Source of the DNA: CAZYAK01 sp964403335
Lineage (GTDB): Bacteria > Patescibacteriota > Gracilibacteria > Peribacterales > Peribacteraceae
Direction: 5' to 3'
Length of the DNA: 64,000 bases
NCBI GenBank assembly: GCA_964403335.1
Contig: CAYOFI010000005.1
Coordinates: 25,446 to 89,445, forward strand
Shown here piece after piece: positions 1-8,686 of this stretch. The position numbers and the translations under genes were made by a program. The notes under the pieces are model-generated. The model searched no databases. It saw only the letters and a program-made list of their open reading frames with translations, and was not told the DNA's origin. Numbering within the stretch: the first letter of the stretch is position 1; each line of letters starts with the position of its first letter.

Positions 1-1710
1 CGCGGCAAGATCATGCAACGCATCGGCGTGCATGAAAAGCGCGCTGACGCGGTCGGAGCCTTGGCCGATTTTCATCAGCAGGTCTTCGCGCTCTTCTTTC
101 GTCAATTTGTTGCCTTGGTAGCGGCGGAGCAAACTGAGATCCGCATCCAGCGGCGGCAATTTCCGTTTGCGCAATTCGGCATTCAGAAGTTTCTGTCCTC
201 TGTCGACATAGTGATCGCGGTCGATGGAATGCAGATAGCGCCGCAACCTTGTGCGCGACGAGGCCATCTTCAGCAATTGCATCCATTCGGGTGACGGCTT
301 GGGAGTGCGGTGACTGAGAATTTCGATCACGTCGCCGTTCTCCAATTCGTATTCGAGCGGCACGATGGACCCGTTCACGCGCGCCGCGCGGAAACTCAAT
401 CCCAAATTGGTGTGGATCTGGAACGCAAAGTCGAGCGGCGTCGCCCCTTCCGGCAGTTCGACGATATCCCCTTTGGGCGTGAGCACGAACAAGTGATCGG
501 CAAACCCCGCCCCCGTCCCCGCGCCCGGCCGTCCCGACACCGGCTGCTGTGCCGTCAGCACCTGCTGCAACTGAACGCTCTGGATAGAGCGCTCAGCGGA
601 GCCGTGTTCTTTGTAGCTCCAATGCGCGGCAATTCCATATTCGGCTTCGCGATGCATCCCCACCGTGCGCACCTGCACCTCCACGAACACGCCTTCCGGA
701 AGACCGGGCAAACGGGTGATGGTCGTGTGCAAGCTTTGATAGCCGTTGGGTTTGGGGAACGCGATGTAATCTTTAAAGCGGTTCGCCGCGGGACGCGCCA
801 TGCGGTGCAGAAGTCCCAGCACGCGATAACAATCTTCCGGCGTTTCGACGATGACGCGCAGTGCAAACAGATCGGGCAGATGTTCGATGGACGACACGGT
901 CTTCTGACGCAGCTTGCGGAAAATACTGTAGGCCTGTTTTTCCCGGCCTTGCACGCTGGCGCGGATGCTGTGTTCGTGGAGCGCGGTCGCCAATTTCGCG
1001 GCGGTCGCATCCAAAAATTCCCCGTGCCGCGCATGGATGGCCAGCACTTGATCGTTGATCCATCCGGCATCGAGCGGATACACCATGGGGAATGCAAGAG
1101 CTTCCATCCGCTGCTTGAGCGCGTGGATACCCAAGCGCGCGGCGACGGGCGCAAAAAGTGTCAGAACATCGCGCGCGATGCGTCGCGAATCCTGCGTATT
1201 CTGCGATCGTAATTTTTCCAACACCGCGCAGCGTTCGCACAAGATGATCAAGAGCACGCGCACGTCATCGGACACCGAAAGCAGCATGAGTCGCAGATCT
1301 TCAATCGAACTCTTGCGGCTCTGCATGGTGACATGCGAGAGCAAGTGCACGCCGCTCACCATGCTGCGCACCGACACGCCGAACTCCTCTTCCAATTCCG
1401 GCAGTCCGATCTTGCGGGTCTTGAGGGCATGCTGCAGCAAACACGCGCAGACGGTTTCCGTATCCGGTTGGAACGGCAGCAGCACCTGGAGCACGTCCAT
1501 GGTGTGCTGCAACATCGGCATGCCCAGACGGAGTGTATCCGTGCCATACAGCGAAGCCGCCATGCTCAGCGCCTTCTGCAGGCGCGGATCATCGGTCGGG
1601 AGCCCGTGCGCACCCAGTGTGGCCAACAAGACATCCGGAGCGTGTGCAGCGCCGGAACGGGCTGAAGTCTGGCCACTAGCCTGCGCGTGGGCGGAGGAGG
1701 CGGATGCCAT
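1..1710 (-). CDS. relA: RelA-type (p)ppGpp synthetase, hydrolase domain degenerate; cut by window edge
   Basis: Partial gene: 570 codons are present and the frame is open through the window edge, so the C-terminus is missing. The product should transfer pyrophosphate from ATP to GDP/GTP to make (p)ppGpp. The synthetase domain (about residues 210-390) keeps GREKQAYSIFRKLRQK, PDLFALRVIV (the Asp that binds metal), DYIAFPKPNGYQSLHT and the Glu of VEVQVRT. A TGS domain follows (VLTPKGDIVELPEGATPLDF). The N-terminal region is still recognisable as an HD hydrolase domain, but the expected LLHDVVEDT-type motif reads LLQHALKTRK, and the later ADR-type motif reads LCERCAV. Hydrolysis is therefore unlikely, and the enzyme is RelA-like rather than a bifunctional Rel/SpoT. 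Start chosen at the ATG followed by Ala/Ser-rich sequence; a TAGCAT -10-like box lies 12 nt upstream. Confidence 0.9.
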   Translation of the reverse strand, partial: MASASSAHAQASGQTSARSGAAHAPDVLLATLGAHGLPTDDPRLQKALSMAASLYGTDTLRLGMPMLQHTMDVLQVLLPFQPDTETVCACLLQHALKTRKIGLPELEEEFGVSVRSMVSGVHLLSHVTMQSRKSSIEDLRLMLLSVSDDVRVLLIILCERCAVLEKLRSQNTQDSRRIARDVLTLFAPVAARLGIHALKQRMEALAFPMVYPLDAGWINDQVLAIHARHGEFLDATAAKLATALHEHSIRASVQGREKQAYSIFRKLRQKTVSSIEHLPDLFALRVIVETPEDCYRVLGLLHRMARPAANRFKDYIAFPKPNGYQSLHTTITRLPGLPEGVFVEVQVRTVGMHREAEYGIAAHWSYKEHGSAERSIQSVQLQQVLTAQQPVSGRPGAGTGAGFADHLFVLTPKGDIVELPEGATPLDFAFQIHTNLGLSFRAARVNGSIVPLEYELENGDVIEILSHRTPKPSPEWMQLLKMASSRTRLRRYLHSIDRDHYVDRGQKLLNAELRKRKLPPLDADLSLLRRYQGNKLTKEEREDLLMKIGQGSDRVSALFMHADALHDLAA

Positions 1711-1785
1711 GGGAGAAGCCTCATGCTAGCAGAAAACACCCGCTTGCGCAGGAAAGTATGAGAAAATTTGGCTGCGTACCGCGCG

Positions 1786-4700
1786 TTATTCCCCGATGAT
1801 GATCAATGCATCCATGATCTTGTTCAGAGCGTCCTCCGCAGGAATTGACGCATCCAAGCGCTTGGTACGATCAGCAACGGTGCGGAATTTGTCCTCTTCC
1901 TCCACGCGAGTCTTCCATTCCCAATGGTCTTTCACGAAACGGAATTCAACATTTACCCCAAAACCAAGAGTCCCTATACGGGATACCGCAAGCCACCCTT
2001 CCGGGGTCACCGAGAATCCTTCTTGCATGCGCAGATACGCCTCCCCCATCCGCCGCGTGCGCAACTCACGCTCCACGCGATTGATCGCGGATGTGTCCCG
2101 TAACGCTTGGGCGTCATTTTCCGGCGGACGGACCAACTCATCGCCGGCAATGCGCGTGAGGGAAAATGCGCCTCGGTCAAGGGTCTTCATGATGGCCATG
2201 AAAAACGCGTTCGGGGTGCCAGTGGTCTGAGCTCGCAGCCCGGTCGAATCTGACTTCTTCCAGCACCAAATCTCGTGATCGGGATGGAAATATATGTCGA
2301 CGGTATGCCCGCCATTCTCCAAGCGGAAATATCCTTTCTCCGTCTCCACGCAACCGGGTATAGCCCGCAAATATGCTTTCTGGAATTCGCGCATCTGCTC
2401 CGGCACCACGGTTCCGTTGTCATCGCATTTCTCGCTGAAAGCCAACTCATCGGCAAGACGGTTGAACGCCGCCATTTTGATGTTTTGATGGGGAGAGTCC
2501 GGAAGATAAGAAAAGCGTCCCGATCCGGTACGGTTATTGGAGACTGGGAGGAATTTGTCCGGTTCCTGATCCGCACTCTTCCATTCCCACCTGCCGGCAT
2601 GAAAGCGAAAGTCCACCTCGTAATGCCAAAGCCTGGGGTGTGTGTCGGTAATGCGATACCACCCCTCCGGAGTCCTGGTGGTGCGGTCGCCTTGCCGTTG
2701 CAGCAACATCTCACCATATCGACGTGAAGCCTCCGCCTTCAAGACCGGGCGGACATCCTCTGAAATCGTCGGAGCGGCCGGCAAATCCCCCGTTTGCCGC
2801 TGCAGAAAACGCGCAAAGGCTTCCCGGTCCCCGGCATTCCCCAATTGTACCGTCCATTGTCCTCCGTCGCGCGTGACGGAAAAAATGCCATCCCTGCGTA
2901 GCAACGGGGAGACATCGTCTCCCTCTATACGCAGAGGCCGCCTGAGCACAAACGTGATGGTATTGACCAATCCGTCCGCCCCCGCCGGCTCCGGTCTGAT
3001 CACAAACGGACAGTGCGGGTGATTGCCGATGGCCTGCACGTATTGTGCAAACCCGCGCTCCCGAACGGTCTCCGGCAGGTCATACTGTGGCGACTGCCGT
3101 GTCAACAATACGCCCAGTACCTGCGCATCAGTCGGCAACAGCCCGCCACTCAACACCACCGCGCCGTTGTGCACGGATATCGCTCGCCCCGGGAACGCCG
3201 CCCCCACGGCGGATTGCAGGGCATCCAGCGTCATGCGTTCGCGGGGGTCCGTGCGATCGGACGGACGAAAGACGATCCGGCGGACGTCATCCGGCGACGG
3301 CACGGGCTCCACATTGAAACGACGGTTTTCCTTGAGCATGTACGTGCCGATGACGTTCCTTCCCTCTAGAGGCATCGGCATTTTTTTGCACGATGCCAAT
3401 GCGGACAGAGTCTTTATCAGATTTTCTGAAGTGAACTGGTCGTCCTGCAAGGCATGGACCCTTCCGTTATTTGCCAATTGCAGCTGGCCAAGACCCGCTT
3501 GCAGAACGGCAAGCGCATCCGTATCGGCGGGATCACGAAGCGACAGCCGGAATGCATCGTGCGTCAACCGCACGTCAAAGAGCGCAGCGGGGTCAGCCGC
3601 ATACTCCGCGATCGCCTTCATCTGAACTTCCGTCACAAAAGTGGGAATTCTACATTTCTCCAATTCCGCGAGGAAACTCCCATATTGACCCCGGCTCTCG
3701 ACAAGATCGGCCTGGATGGCTGCCGCCTGTGCAGGCGTATTCTGTGAAGAAAAAATACCGAATGCGCGGAATTCTTCCGGAATCAACTGCAACGGAGCGG
3801 GAAGATCCGCACGGTTGCGCACATCAAATCGTTCCAACCTCCCGCGTGGAGGAACCCGGATGATATCCACCTGGCGACGGGGGTTCGCAGTGTACGCGTC
3901 GATTCTGCGCGCGATGTCGTCGGTGAGCTCCAGCGCGGGCTGGAACTCCGCAGGTCTGTTGTCGTTTATCTCCTGCAGTGCTGTTTTCAGCAGTTCCAAA
4001 TCCTCTTTACCAAAACGCTCACGCCTGAAAAGGAGGCAGTTCCGCCCCTGAACGGACAATGCATCGGCGCGGAATTTCCAGTGATTGCGCAATAGACTGC
4101 TCATTTGCTGCACGTCCATCTGGCCCCGCTGTCCTATCAACACATTCTGAAAGATCTCCACTCCGCGCTTGGTGACATGAACACGAAGTCTGTTGCTCAG
4201 CCTGGTATCAGTGCCATTTATTGCCACCAAGGCATCCAAGGCACTCTGGATCTCTGGCACATTTGCATCCACAAGATCCGCTTGCAGGGCATCGACCAAT
4301 TTCTGCTGATTTTCCCCGGTCAACATATTCATTTTCACCCGCACGTGCGGGTACTGATCACGTATGTACGAATCGGGAGCGGTAGACGGATTATCCGCCA
4401 CCCCCTGCAATGCCACCGCCAGCGAACTCAATGCCCCGGCAACCTGGCCCCTGTCATCACCCTTCCCGACGATTTTCAACTGCTCCAACCGGCCGTTCTT
4501 TTTGGAAAATTCCACCGTGCAGCGGCGGCGATTGTCGGCATTGTATCGATCGATCATCTGCACCGTTTCCGGCTTCAATTGCGCGGTGTAGTCTTTAAGA
4601 ATATTGGCAAAGATCTCGTAGTCGCCATGAGGCGCCTCCAGACGTTGCGTCACCGGATCCCACGCGTTTTGCGCGGGCGAGAATGACATGCCCCGCATTG

Positions 4701-5931
4701 ATATATTTTCGGTACGGCCAAATTCATGTCCCGCCAAGATGCTCTGAATATCCTCAGGCGTCAGCCGTTCATGCGGGAACACTTCGTCGGTCCTCTGTGT
4801 CACCACCAGTTTTTGGATACGCCCCGTCGGCGGATCCTTGCGCACGTCACACAGACGATCGGGGTTCCGCATGTACGCGTCAATGACGTCTTTGCCGGGA
4901 TACTGCTCCAAGCGCTTTGCTTCCTCTTCCCGCTCGCGCCGCACTTTCTCTTCTTTCGCCCTTTCTTCTTTGCGTATGGTCTCCACATTGCCCTTGGCAA
5001 TTGCACTCAATACTTCCGCTCCCTGCCGGATGACCGGCATCGCGGAATCAACCGCACCTCTGATCCCCGCCTGTATATGTTGGCCCGTCTGTATCAGCGC
5101 ACGATCTTCCGCTTCCTTGCGCAGCTGTTCCGCCGAACGTGACCCGGACTGAGCGGCTTCTTTGCCTGCTTTTTCCGCAGCCTGGCGTCTGTTTTCTGCA
5201 TCCTGCCGCTGACGCTGCTGCTCAAGTTCACGTTCGCGCTCCACTCGTTGACGCTCACGTTCCCTCTCGGCCTCTTTGCGCTGCTCTTCCTGTTGCATCT
5301 GCAACTTCTTGGCCGCGTCTTGAGCATCTTGTTGCTGTTTTCGTTTGGCTTCCTCCTCTTTGCGCAACTGCTCCGCCGTTTTTTGTTGCGGCTGTGACGG
5401 AGGAATGTAGGGCGTATGCGGAGCGGGAGGAGTGACGGGATTGGGCCGGGGGGGGACAAAGATCTGCGGTTGCGGTTGCGGCCGCACCGGCTGATAGGGT
5501 TGGTACGGCTGGACGGGGTACGCGGGAGGCCGCACAGGCGGGTACGCGTACGGTACGTTGTGGGAATACGCAGGCGAGGTGTAGACGTGCGGCGAAAAGT
5601 GATAGACCGGCGGGAACGGATTGAAGGGGCGCTGCGCGTACGGAACGTAGTGGTGCTGCAGGGCGGTTTGCTGCGCGATAAAGGGCGCGCGGTTCCATCC
5701 GAAAGGCACATTCGGCTGCACATTCTGTAAGTACAGCGTAGCTGCCTGCACGTTGCGTGCCTGCATATGGTTCACATAATTCCCATACGCCTGCGGGTGC
5801 ACTTGCGGCCAGGGCGCGCGGTACCCGGGAAGCTCTTGGCCTCTGGACGGATAGAACGGCTGCTCGAACCCATAACCCATAAGGCGGGATTCGCGCGTGC
5901 TGCCGGTGGCGAAAGAGCCGTGCGTCGTCAT
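1786..5931 (-). CDS. Very large Pro/Gln-rich, coiled-coil and repeat protein of unknown function
   Basis: A 1381-residue protein that I do not recognise. Residues 1-180 are rich in Pro, Tyr, Gln and Val (PYQPYQP-like runs). Residues 183-345 are highly charged Lys/Glu/Arg/Gln sequence, almost certainly coiled coil. Residues 349-1000 contain about six degenerate copies of a unit of roughly 100 residues built around 'I-x-x-Y-x-x-NP-x-R-x-x-DV...P-x-GR', starting near 349, 458, 674, 771, 859 and 961. The C-terminus has a second repeat type with three copies near 1071, 1186 and 1296 (YL..., EGWYRI or KGYFRL, VDFRFHAGRWEWK-like). No signal peptide or membrane segment is evident. It starts on an ATGA overlap with the upstream 116-residue gene, so the two are probably translationally coupled. 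An internal ATG at codon 18 is an alternative start. Function unknown; a scaffold or cell-envelope structural role is only a guess. Confidence 0.85.
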   Translation of the reverse strand: MTTHGSFATGSTRESRLMGYGFEQPFYPSRGQELPGYRAPWPQVHPQAYGNYVNHMQARNVQAATLYLQNVQPNVPFGWNRAPFIAQQTALQHHYVPYAQRPFNPFPPVYHFSPHVYTSPAYSHNVPYAYPPVRPPAYPVQPYQPYQPVRPQPQPQIFVPPRPNPVTPPAPHTPYIPPSQPQQKTAEQLRKEEEAKRKQQQDAQDAAKKLQMQQEEQRKEAERERERQRVERERELEQQRQRQDAENRRQAAEKAGKEAAQSGSRSAEQLRKEAEDRALIQTGQHIQAGIRGAVDSAMPVIRQGAEVLSAIAKGNVETIRKEERAKEEKVRREREEEAKRLEQYPGKDVIDAYMRNPDRLCDVRKDPPTGRIQKLVVTQRTDEVFPHERLTPEDIQSILAGHEFGRTENISMRGMSFSPAQNAWDPVTQRLEAPHGDYEIFANILKDYTAQLKPETVQMIDRYNADNRRRCTVEFSKKNGRLEQLKIVGKGDDRGQVAGALSSLAVALQGVADNPSTAPDSYIRDQYPHVRVKMNMLTGENQQKLVDALQADLVDANVPEIQSALDALVAINGTDTRLSNRLRVHVTKRGVEIFQNVLIGQRGQMDVQQMSSLLRNHWKFRADALSVQGRNCLLFRRERFGKEDLELLKTALQEINDNRPAEFQPALELTDDIARRIDAYTANPRRQVDIIRVPPRGRLERFDVRNRADLPAPLQLIPEEFRAFGIFSSQNTPAQAAAIQADLVESRGQYGSFLAELEKCRIPTFVTEVQMKAIAEYAADPAALFDVRLTHDAFRLSLRDPADTDALAVLQAGLGQLQLANNGRVHALQDDQFTSENLIKTLSALASCKKMPMPLEGRNVIGTYMLKENRRFNVEPVPSPDDVRRIVFRPSDRTDPRERMTLDALQSAVGAAFPGRAISVHNGAVVLSGGLLPTDAQVLGVLLTRQSPQYDLPETVRERGFAQYVQAIGNHPHCPFVIRPEPAGADGLVNTITFVLRRPLRIEGDDVSPLLRRDGIFSVTRDGGQWTVQLGNAGDREAFARFLQRQTGDLPAAPTISEDVRPVLKAEASRRYGEMLLQRQGDRTTRTPEGWYRITDTHPRLWHYEVDFRFHAGRWEWKSADQEPDKFLPVSNNRTGSGRFSYLPDSPHQNIKMAAFNRLADELAFSEKCDDNGTVVPEQMREFQKAYLRAIPGCVETEKGYFRLENGGHTVDIYFHPDHEIWCWKKSDSTGLRAQTTGTPNAFFMAIMKTLDRGAFSLTRIAGDELVRPPENDAQALRDTSAINRVERELRTRRMGEAYLRMQEGFSVTPEGWLAVSRIGTLGFGVNVEFRFVKDHWEWKTRVEEEDKFRTVADRTKRLDASIPAEDALNKIMDALIIIGE

Positions 5932-6278
5932 GCGGCATCAGAAAAATACGATTCGATGTTCTGCAGATCTGCGGCTTTTTCTTGTTTTTCCCGGGCAGTG
6001 GACTTCGCATGCATCTGCTGTTTCCACCGTGCGGCTTCCGTCGCATATTCTTGGGACAACTTGCCCAATACTTCTTGAAAAATCAGGTATGCACGGTCAT
6101 ACGAGGCAAACCGCTCTTCTCGTTGGGATGGCGTTTCCCCGCGGTACTTGTGATCCAAAAACGGAATGACATCGCTCAGCAGATCCGGCTCGATCTGCCG
6201 GATGATCATGTCATACAACTCCCTGGCGCTTGGCACTTCTCCCCCTTTCTTGGCAGTCGTGGGTGTATGTGGACACAT
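5928..6278 (-). CDS. Small hypothetical protein coupled to the giant repeat protein
   Basis: A 116-residue soluble, charged protein (central ELYDMIIRQIEPDLLSDVIPF, C-terminal Lys/Glu/Gln helix). No family recognised. Its TGA overlaps the ATG of the 1381-residue gene as ATGA, implying co-expression. A well-formed promoter (TTGAAA, 17-bp spacer, TAAAAT) ends 6 nt before its ATG, so the message would start at or near the A of the start codon and needs no ribosome-binding site. The two genes may act as a pair. Confidence 0.75.
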   Translation of the reverse strand: MCPHTPTTAKKGGEVPSARELYDMIIRQIEPDLLSDVIPFLDHKYRGETPSQREERFASYDRAYLIFQEVLGKLSQEYATEAARWKQQMHAKSTAREKQEKAADLQNIESYFSDAA

Positions 6279-6284
6279 CCGAGT

Positions 6285-6313
6285 ATTTTACCACAAAACG
6301 GCCGTTCTTTCAA
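6285..6313 (-). promoter_or_regulatory. Sigma-70-type promoter of the repeat-protein operon
   Basis: On the minus strand TTGAAA (6308-6313), a 17-bp spacer and TAAAAT (6285-6290) lie 6 nt from the ATG at 6278. The predicted start of transcription falls on the start codon, giving a leaderless message. Confidence 0.7.
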
Positions 6314-6354
6314 AATGCCCTGAGCGGGCGCCCGGATGTGAATTGCCATGGAAA

Positions 6355-6516
6355 TCACGTCGATTGCTCGATTTTCGCCGCCGCCTTCTCTATTTGCGCA
6401 GCCTGCTTATTTGCCGATGCAGCCTCATATCGTGCCTTTGCCTTTGAACGGCGTTCTGCGGCTTCTTTTTCTTCCTGGGAACCGGAAAAGAAATCACTGC
6501 CGGATGCGTATGCCAT
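6355..6516 (-). CDS. Putative 53-residue Ala/Lys/Glu-rich helical protein
   Basis: Short frame starting MAYASGSDFFSGSQEEKEAA and continuing as an Ala/Lys/Glu/Arg-rich helix ending IEQST. It precedes the 116-residue gene on the same strand by 76 bp, and the separate promoter of that gene lies in between. The composition resembles the coiled-coil segment of the giant protein downstream. A genuine small gene is plausible but is supported only by composition and location. Confidence 0.45.
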   Translation of the reverse strand: MAYASGSDFFSGSQEEKEAAERRSKAKARYEAASANKQAAQIEKAAAKIEQST

Positions 6517-6580
6517 AGGTGCTGGGGGAAAGGGGTGAATCTATAGATGAGGACGGCTGGACGAAGGGTGTCTTACGTAG

Positions 6581-6677
6581 AAGAGATCAAGGGCGTCAAA
6601 GAGATCAAAGAAGTACGAAGCACGGAGTGCTTCTGCTTCTTTGATCTCCTCGATCTCTTCGATCTCCTTGATCTCTT
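6581..6677. repeat. Long stem-loop built of tandem GATCAAAGA-type units (copy A)
   Basis: The left arm iterates GAGATCAAG, GGCGTCAAA and GAGATCAAAG. The right arm iterates CTTTGATCTC, CTCGATCTC and TTCGATCTC, giving a long imperfect hairpin around GAAGCACGGAGTGCTTC. It abuts the dtd stop codon and may terminate dtd transcription. The first 33 bases of its left arm are identical to those of the element at 13439-13545. Confidence 0.8.
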
Positions 6678-7119
6678 ACCGTTCCAGCACCAACGTCACC
6701 GGCCCGTCATTCACCAATTCAACCGCCATAGAGGCTCCAAATACGCCCGTTTCGACCTTTTTGACGCCGAGAAGTCGGAGCTTCTCTACAAACGATGCAT
6801 ACAATGTCTTGGCTTCATCCGGCTTTGCCGCACTTGTGTAATCCGGCCGATTCCCTTTTTCCGTCTTCCCCGCCAACGTGAATTCCGACACCACAAGGAT
6901 CTCGCCTCCCATATCGATAAGCGATCGGTCATTAATCGTCCCGTCTTCCCCATCAAATAACCGGAGCTTCGGCACTTTCTCGGCCAACCACTTTCCTTGC
7001 TCATCCGTATCGCCCTGCATGACACCAAGGAAGAGGAGATACCCACGACTGATCGACCCGACGGTTTTGCCGTCGACCGTGACGGAGGCGGAGGTGACGC
7101 GCTGAAGGAGGAGGCGCAT
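6676..7119 (-). CDS. dtd: D-aminoacyl-tRNA deacylase
   Basis: At 147 residues it has the normal family length. Dtd removes D-amino acids (and glycine mischarged on tRNA-Ala) from tRNAs in the cytoplasm as a homodimer, with RNA-mediated catalysis. Family signatures are visible: MRLLLQRVTSASVTVDG at the N-terminus, the SEFTLAG variant of the SQFTL motif near residue 78, and NDGPVTLVLER at the C-terminus, equivalent to the Gly-cisPro/NxGPVT region. The start is fixed by the conserved N-terminal strand. A TAGGAT -10-like box lies 9 nt before the ATG, with TTATTG 16 bp further up. The stop codon runs straight into a stem-loop repeat. Confidence 0.95.
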   Translation of the reverse strand: MRLLLQRVTSASVTVDGKTVGSISRGYLLFLGVMQGDTDEQGKWLAEKVPKLRLFDGEDGTINDRSLIDMGGEILVVSEFTLAGKTEKGNRPDYTSAAKPDEAKTLYASFVEKLRLLGVKKVETGVFGASMAVELVNDGPVTLVLER

Positions 7120-7191
7120 ATGGACAGAATCCTATCAAATTGTTCTTTTACAATAATTGCCCTATTTGGGAAGGCAATATGCCATTAATCG

Positions 7192-7219
7192 TTGACAAAA
7201 CTGCGTAAATCCATAGAAT
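7192..7219 (+). promoter_or_regulatory. Promoter of the rplJ-rplL operon
   Basis: Perfect -35 TTGACA (7192-7197), 16-bp spacer and -10 TAGAAT (7214-7219). The same TTGACA-16-TAGAAT arrangement drives the phe leader at 28493. Transcription should start near 7226, leaving a structured leader of about 180 nt. Confidence 0.85.
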
Positions 7220-7225
7220 CCTCTG

Positions 7226-7405
7226 GTCCGAAGACCGAGGGCACAAGGCCGTAGGCCGAAATTAGTCCCTCCGAGGAATACAGCATCGACCAGTCGGCCC
7301 CGGCTTGCTGATTCGTGCCGTGTTCCTCGCTGGTCTCCCGGACGCTGTCCCTGTGGAGACCTTTTTTGTATCTCCAGGGTCCCTCCTTCGCTTCCCCTTA
7401 TTCTC
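7226..7405 (+). ncRNA. Ribosomal protein L10 leader with intrinsic terminator
   Basis: The leader contains a long stem (CGAGGAA at 7272-7278 with TTCCTCG at 7323-7329) enclosing internal loops, as in L10-binding leaders. An intrinsic terminator follows: GGTCTCC (7332-7338), GGAGACC (7355-7361) and a T tract (7362-7367). By analogy with the known L10 leader family, excess L10 (or the L10-L12 complex) binding the stem would favour termination. The architecture is seen directly; the mechanism is taken from the family. Confidence 0.75.
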
Positions 7406-7954
7406 ATGGCAGTCACCCGCGAACAAAAGAAAGTGCAGCTCGAAGAACTGAAAGTGAAGTTCGGTGAGGCGTCCTCGATCCTCTTTGCTCACTACATCGG
7501 CATGTCTGTGGGCGATGTCAGCCAACTGCGCAAGAAGTTGAAAGAGGCCGGCGCGGAGATGAAAGTCGCCAAGAAAACGCTTATGAAACTGGCCGCGCAG
7601 GAAAAAGGCCTGCCCGTTCCGGACGACGCCATGATGCAAGGTCCCATCGCCTGCATCTTCAGCAAGAAAGACCCGACGGCCGGCGCACAAGCCGCCTACG
7701 CCTTCAGCAAGGACCACCCGCAAGTCGCATTCCTGGGCGGTATCTTTGAAGGAAAACTCTTGAACAAACAATCGGCAATGGCCTTGGCGACGATCCCCTC
7801 CCGCCAGGTCTTGCTCGGCACGTTCGCCGGGATGCTCCGCTCCCCGCTCCACAAATTCGCCTCCATTATCAATTCTCCGCTCACGGGCTTTGCCCGCGCT
7901 CTTAAGGAGATGGAAAAGAAAGGAGGTATGCCGGCCGCTCCCGTGGCTGCATAA
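7406..7954 (+). CDS. rplJ: 50S ribosomal protein L10
   Basis: 182 residues. L10 forms the base of the ribosomal stalk, binding 23S rRNA through its N-terminal domain and L7/L12 dimers through its C-terminal helix. Recognisable segments are MAVTREQKKVQLEEL, the VAKKTLMKLAA block near residue 57, GPIACIFSKKDP and a C-terminal helix (LTGFARALKEMEKK). It lies 45 bp upstream of rplL in the standard order and is preceded by the L10 leader. The start follows a pyrimidine-rich stretch with no Shine-Dalgarno sequence. Confidence 0.97.
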   Translation: MAVTREQKKVQLEELKVKFGEASSILFAHYIGMSVGDVSQLRKKLKEAGAEMKVAKKTLMKLAAQEKGLPVPDDAMMQGPIACIFSKKDPTAGAQAAYAFSKDHPQVAFLGGIFEGKLLNKQSAMALATIPSRQVLLGTFAGMLRSPLHKFASIINSPLTGFARALKEMEKKGGMPAAPVAA

Positions 7955-7999
7955 TTCTCCCTTCTTTATTTTCCCTTATCCATTTTTCTCCCCTTTCCC

Positions 8000-8401
8000 A
8001 TGGCAGACGCCACCATCACCCTGACGCCTGAAGAGCAGGCAGTTATCACCGCTCTCGAGAAGCTCAACGTCATCTCGTTGAACAACGTCGTGAAATACAT
8101 GGAAGAGACGTACGGCATTTCCGCAGCCGCCCCGGCAGCCGCAGCAGCCCCCGCCGCAGGTGGTGGTGCCGCAGCTCCCGCTGAAGACAAGGCCGCTTGG
8201 AACGTCGAGCTGACGGACTCCGGCGCCCAGAAGATCGCGGTCATCAAGGCCGTCCGCGAAGTCACCGGTCTTGCCCTCGGCGATGCCAAGGCCATGGTCG
8301 ACGGCGCTCCGAAAATGCTGAAAGAGAACGTCCCCACGGAAGACGCCAAGAAGTGGAAGGACCTGATCGAGAAAGCTGGAGCCAAGGTGACCTTGAAGTG
8401 A
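8000..8401 (+). CDS. rplL: 50S ribosomal protein L7/L12
   Basis: 133 residues. This is the multi-copy stalk protein that recruits translational GTPases. An N-terminal dimerisation domain (to about residue 45) is followed by an Ala/Pro/Gly hinge and a C-terminal domain with the signature KIAVIKAVREVTGLALGDAK and AKKWKDLIEKAGAKVTLK. It is the second gene of the rplJL operon. The start again follows a CT-rich run (ctcccctttccc) with no Shine-Dalgarno sequence. A long stem-loop repeat lies 30 bp after the stop. Confidence 0.97.
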   Translation: MADATITLTPEEQAVITALEKLNVISLNNVVKYMEETYGISAAAPAAAAAPAAGGGAAAPAEDKAAWNVELTDSGAQKIAVIKAVREVTGLALGDAKAMVDGAPKMLKENVPTEDAKKWKDLIEKAGAKVTLK

Positions 8402-8430
8402 ACCATCCACGACGAATAATCGATCAATAC

Positions 8431-8543
8431 AAGAAATCGAAGACTTCGACCCTTCGACCCAGCTCAGGACAGGCGAAATCAAGGAAATCGAGGAGTGGAA
8501 GCTCTCCTCGATTTCTTCGATTTCCTTGATTTCCTCGATCTCC
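8431..8543. repeat. Stem-loop of tandem GAAATCGAG-type units (copy B) with an embedded TTCGAC element
   Basis: The left side has AAGAAATCGAAG and GAAATCAAGGAAATCGAGG. The right side has CCTCGATTTCTTCGA and TTTCCTTGATTTCCTCGA, forming a long hairpin after rplL. A piece related to the TTCGAC...GCTCAGG palindromes at 37501 and 23038 is embedded at about 8445-8474. It may act as the rplJL terminator. Confidence 0.7.
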
Positions 8544-8559
8544 TGCCCAATCTCTCACA

Positions 8560-8587
8560 TTGACATAAACCTCGAATCCGGTACACT
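8560..8587 (+). promoter_or_regulatory. Promoter of the zinc-ribbon gene
   Basis: TTGACA (8560-8565), 16-bp spacer and TACACT (8582-8587). The 5' UTR to the ATG at 8687 is about 90 nt, unusually long here, and includes GAAAGGAGGAAG at 8645-8656, about 30 nt before the ATG. That purine run is too far away to be an ordinary ribosome-binding site. Confidence 0.7.
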
Positions 8588-8686
8588 CTCTGCAAGCAAT
8601 TCCTTCAGTCACATCAGTCCGACGTTCCGTCAGCGATCTGTACATGAAAGGAGGAAGACGCGATTTACTTTCTTTCTTTCATTCGT

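Noticed and set aside
310..1212. 300-codon plus-strand frame at the window start
   Set aside because: It is antisense to the RelA synthetase and TGS domains, which are unambiguous.
8645..8656. GAAAGGAGGAAG as ribosome-binding site of the zinc-ribbon gene
   Set aside because: It lies about 30 nt before the ATG, too far for pairing to set that start, and no suitable start codon lies 5-10 nt downstream of it.
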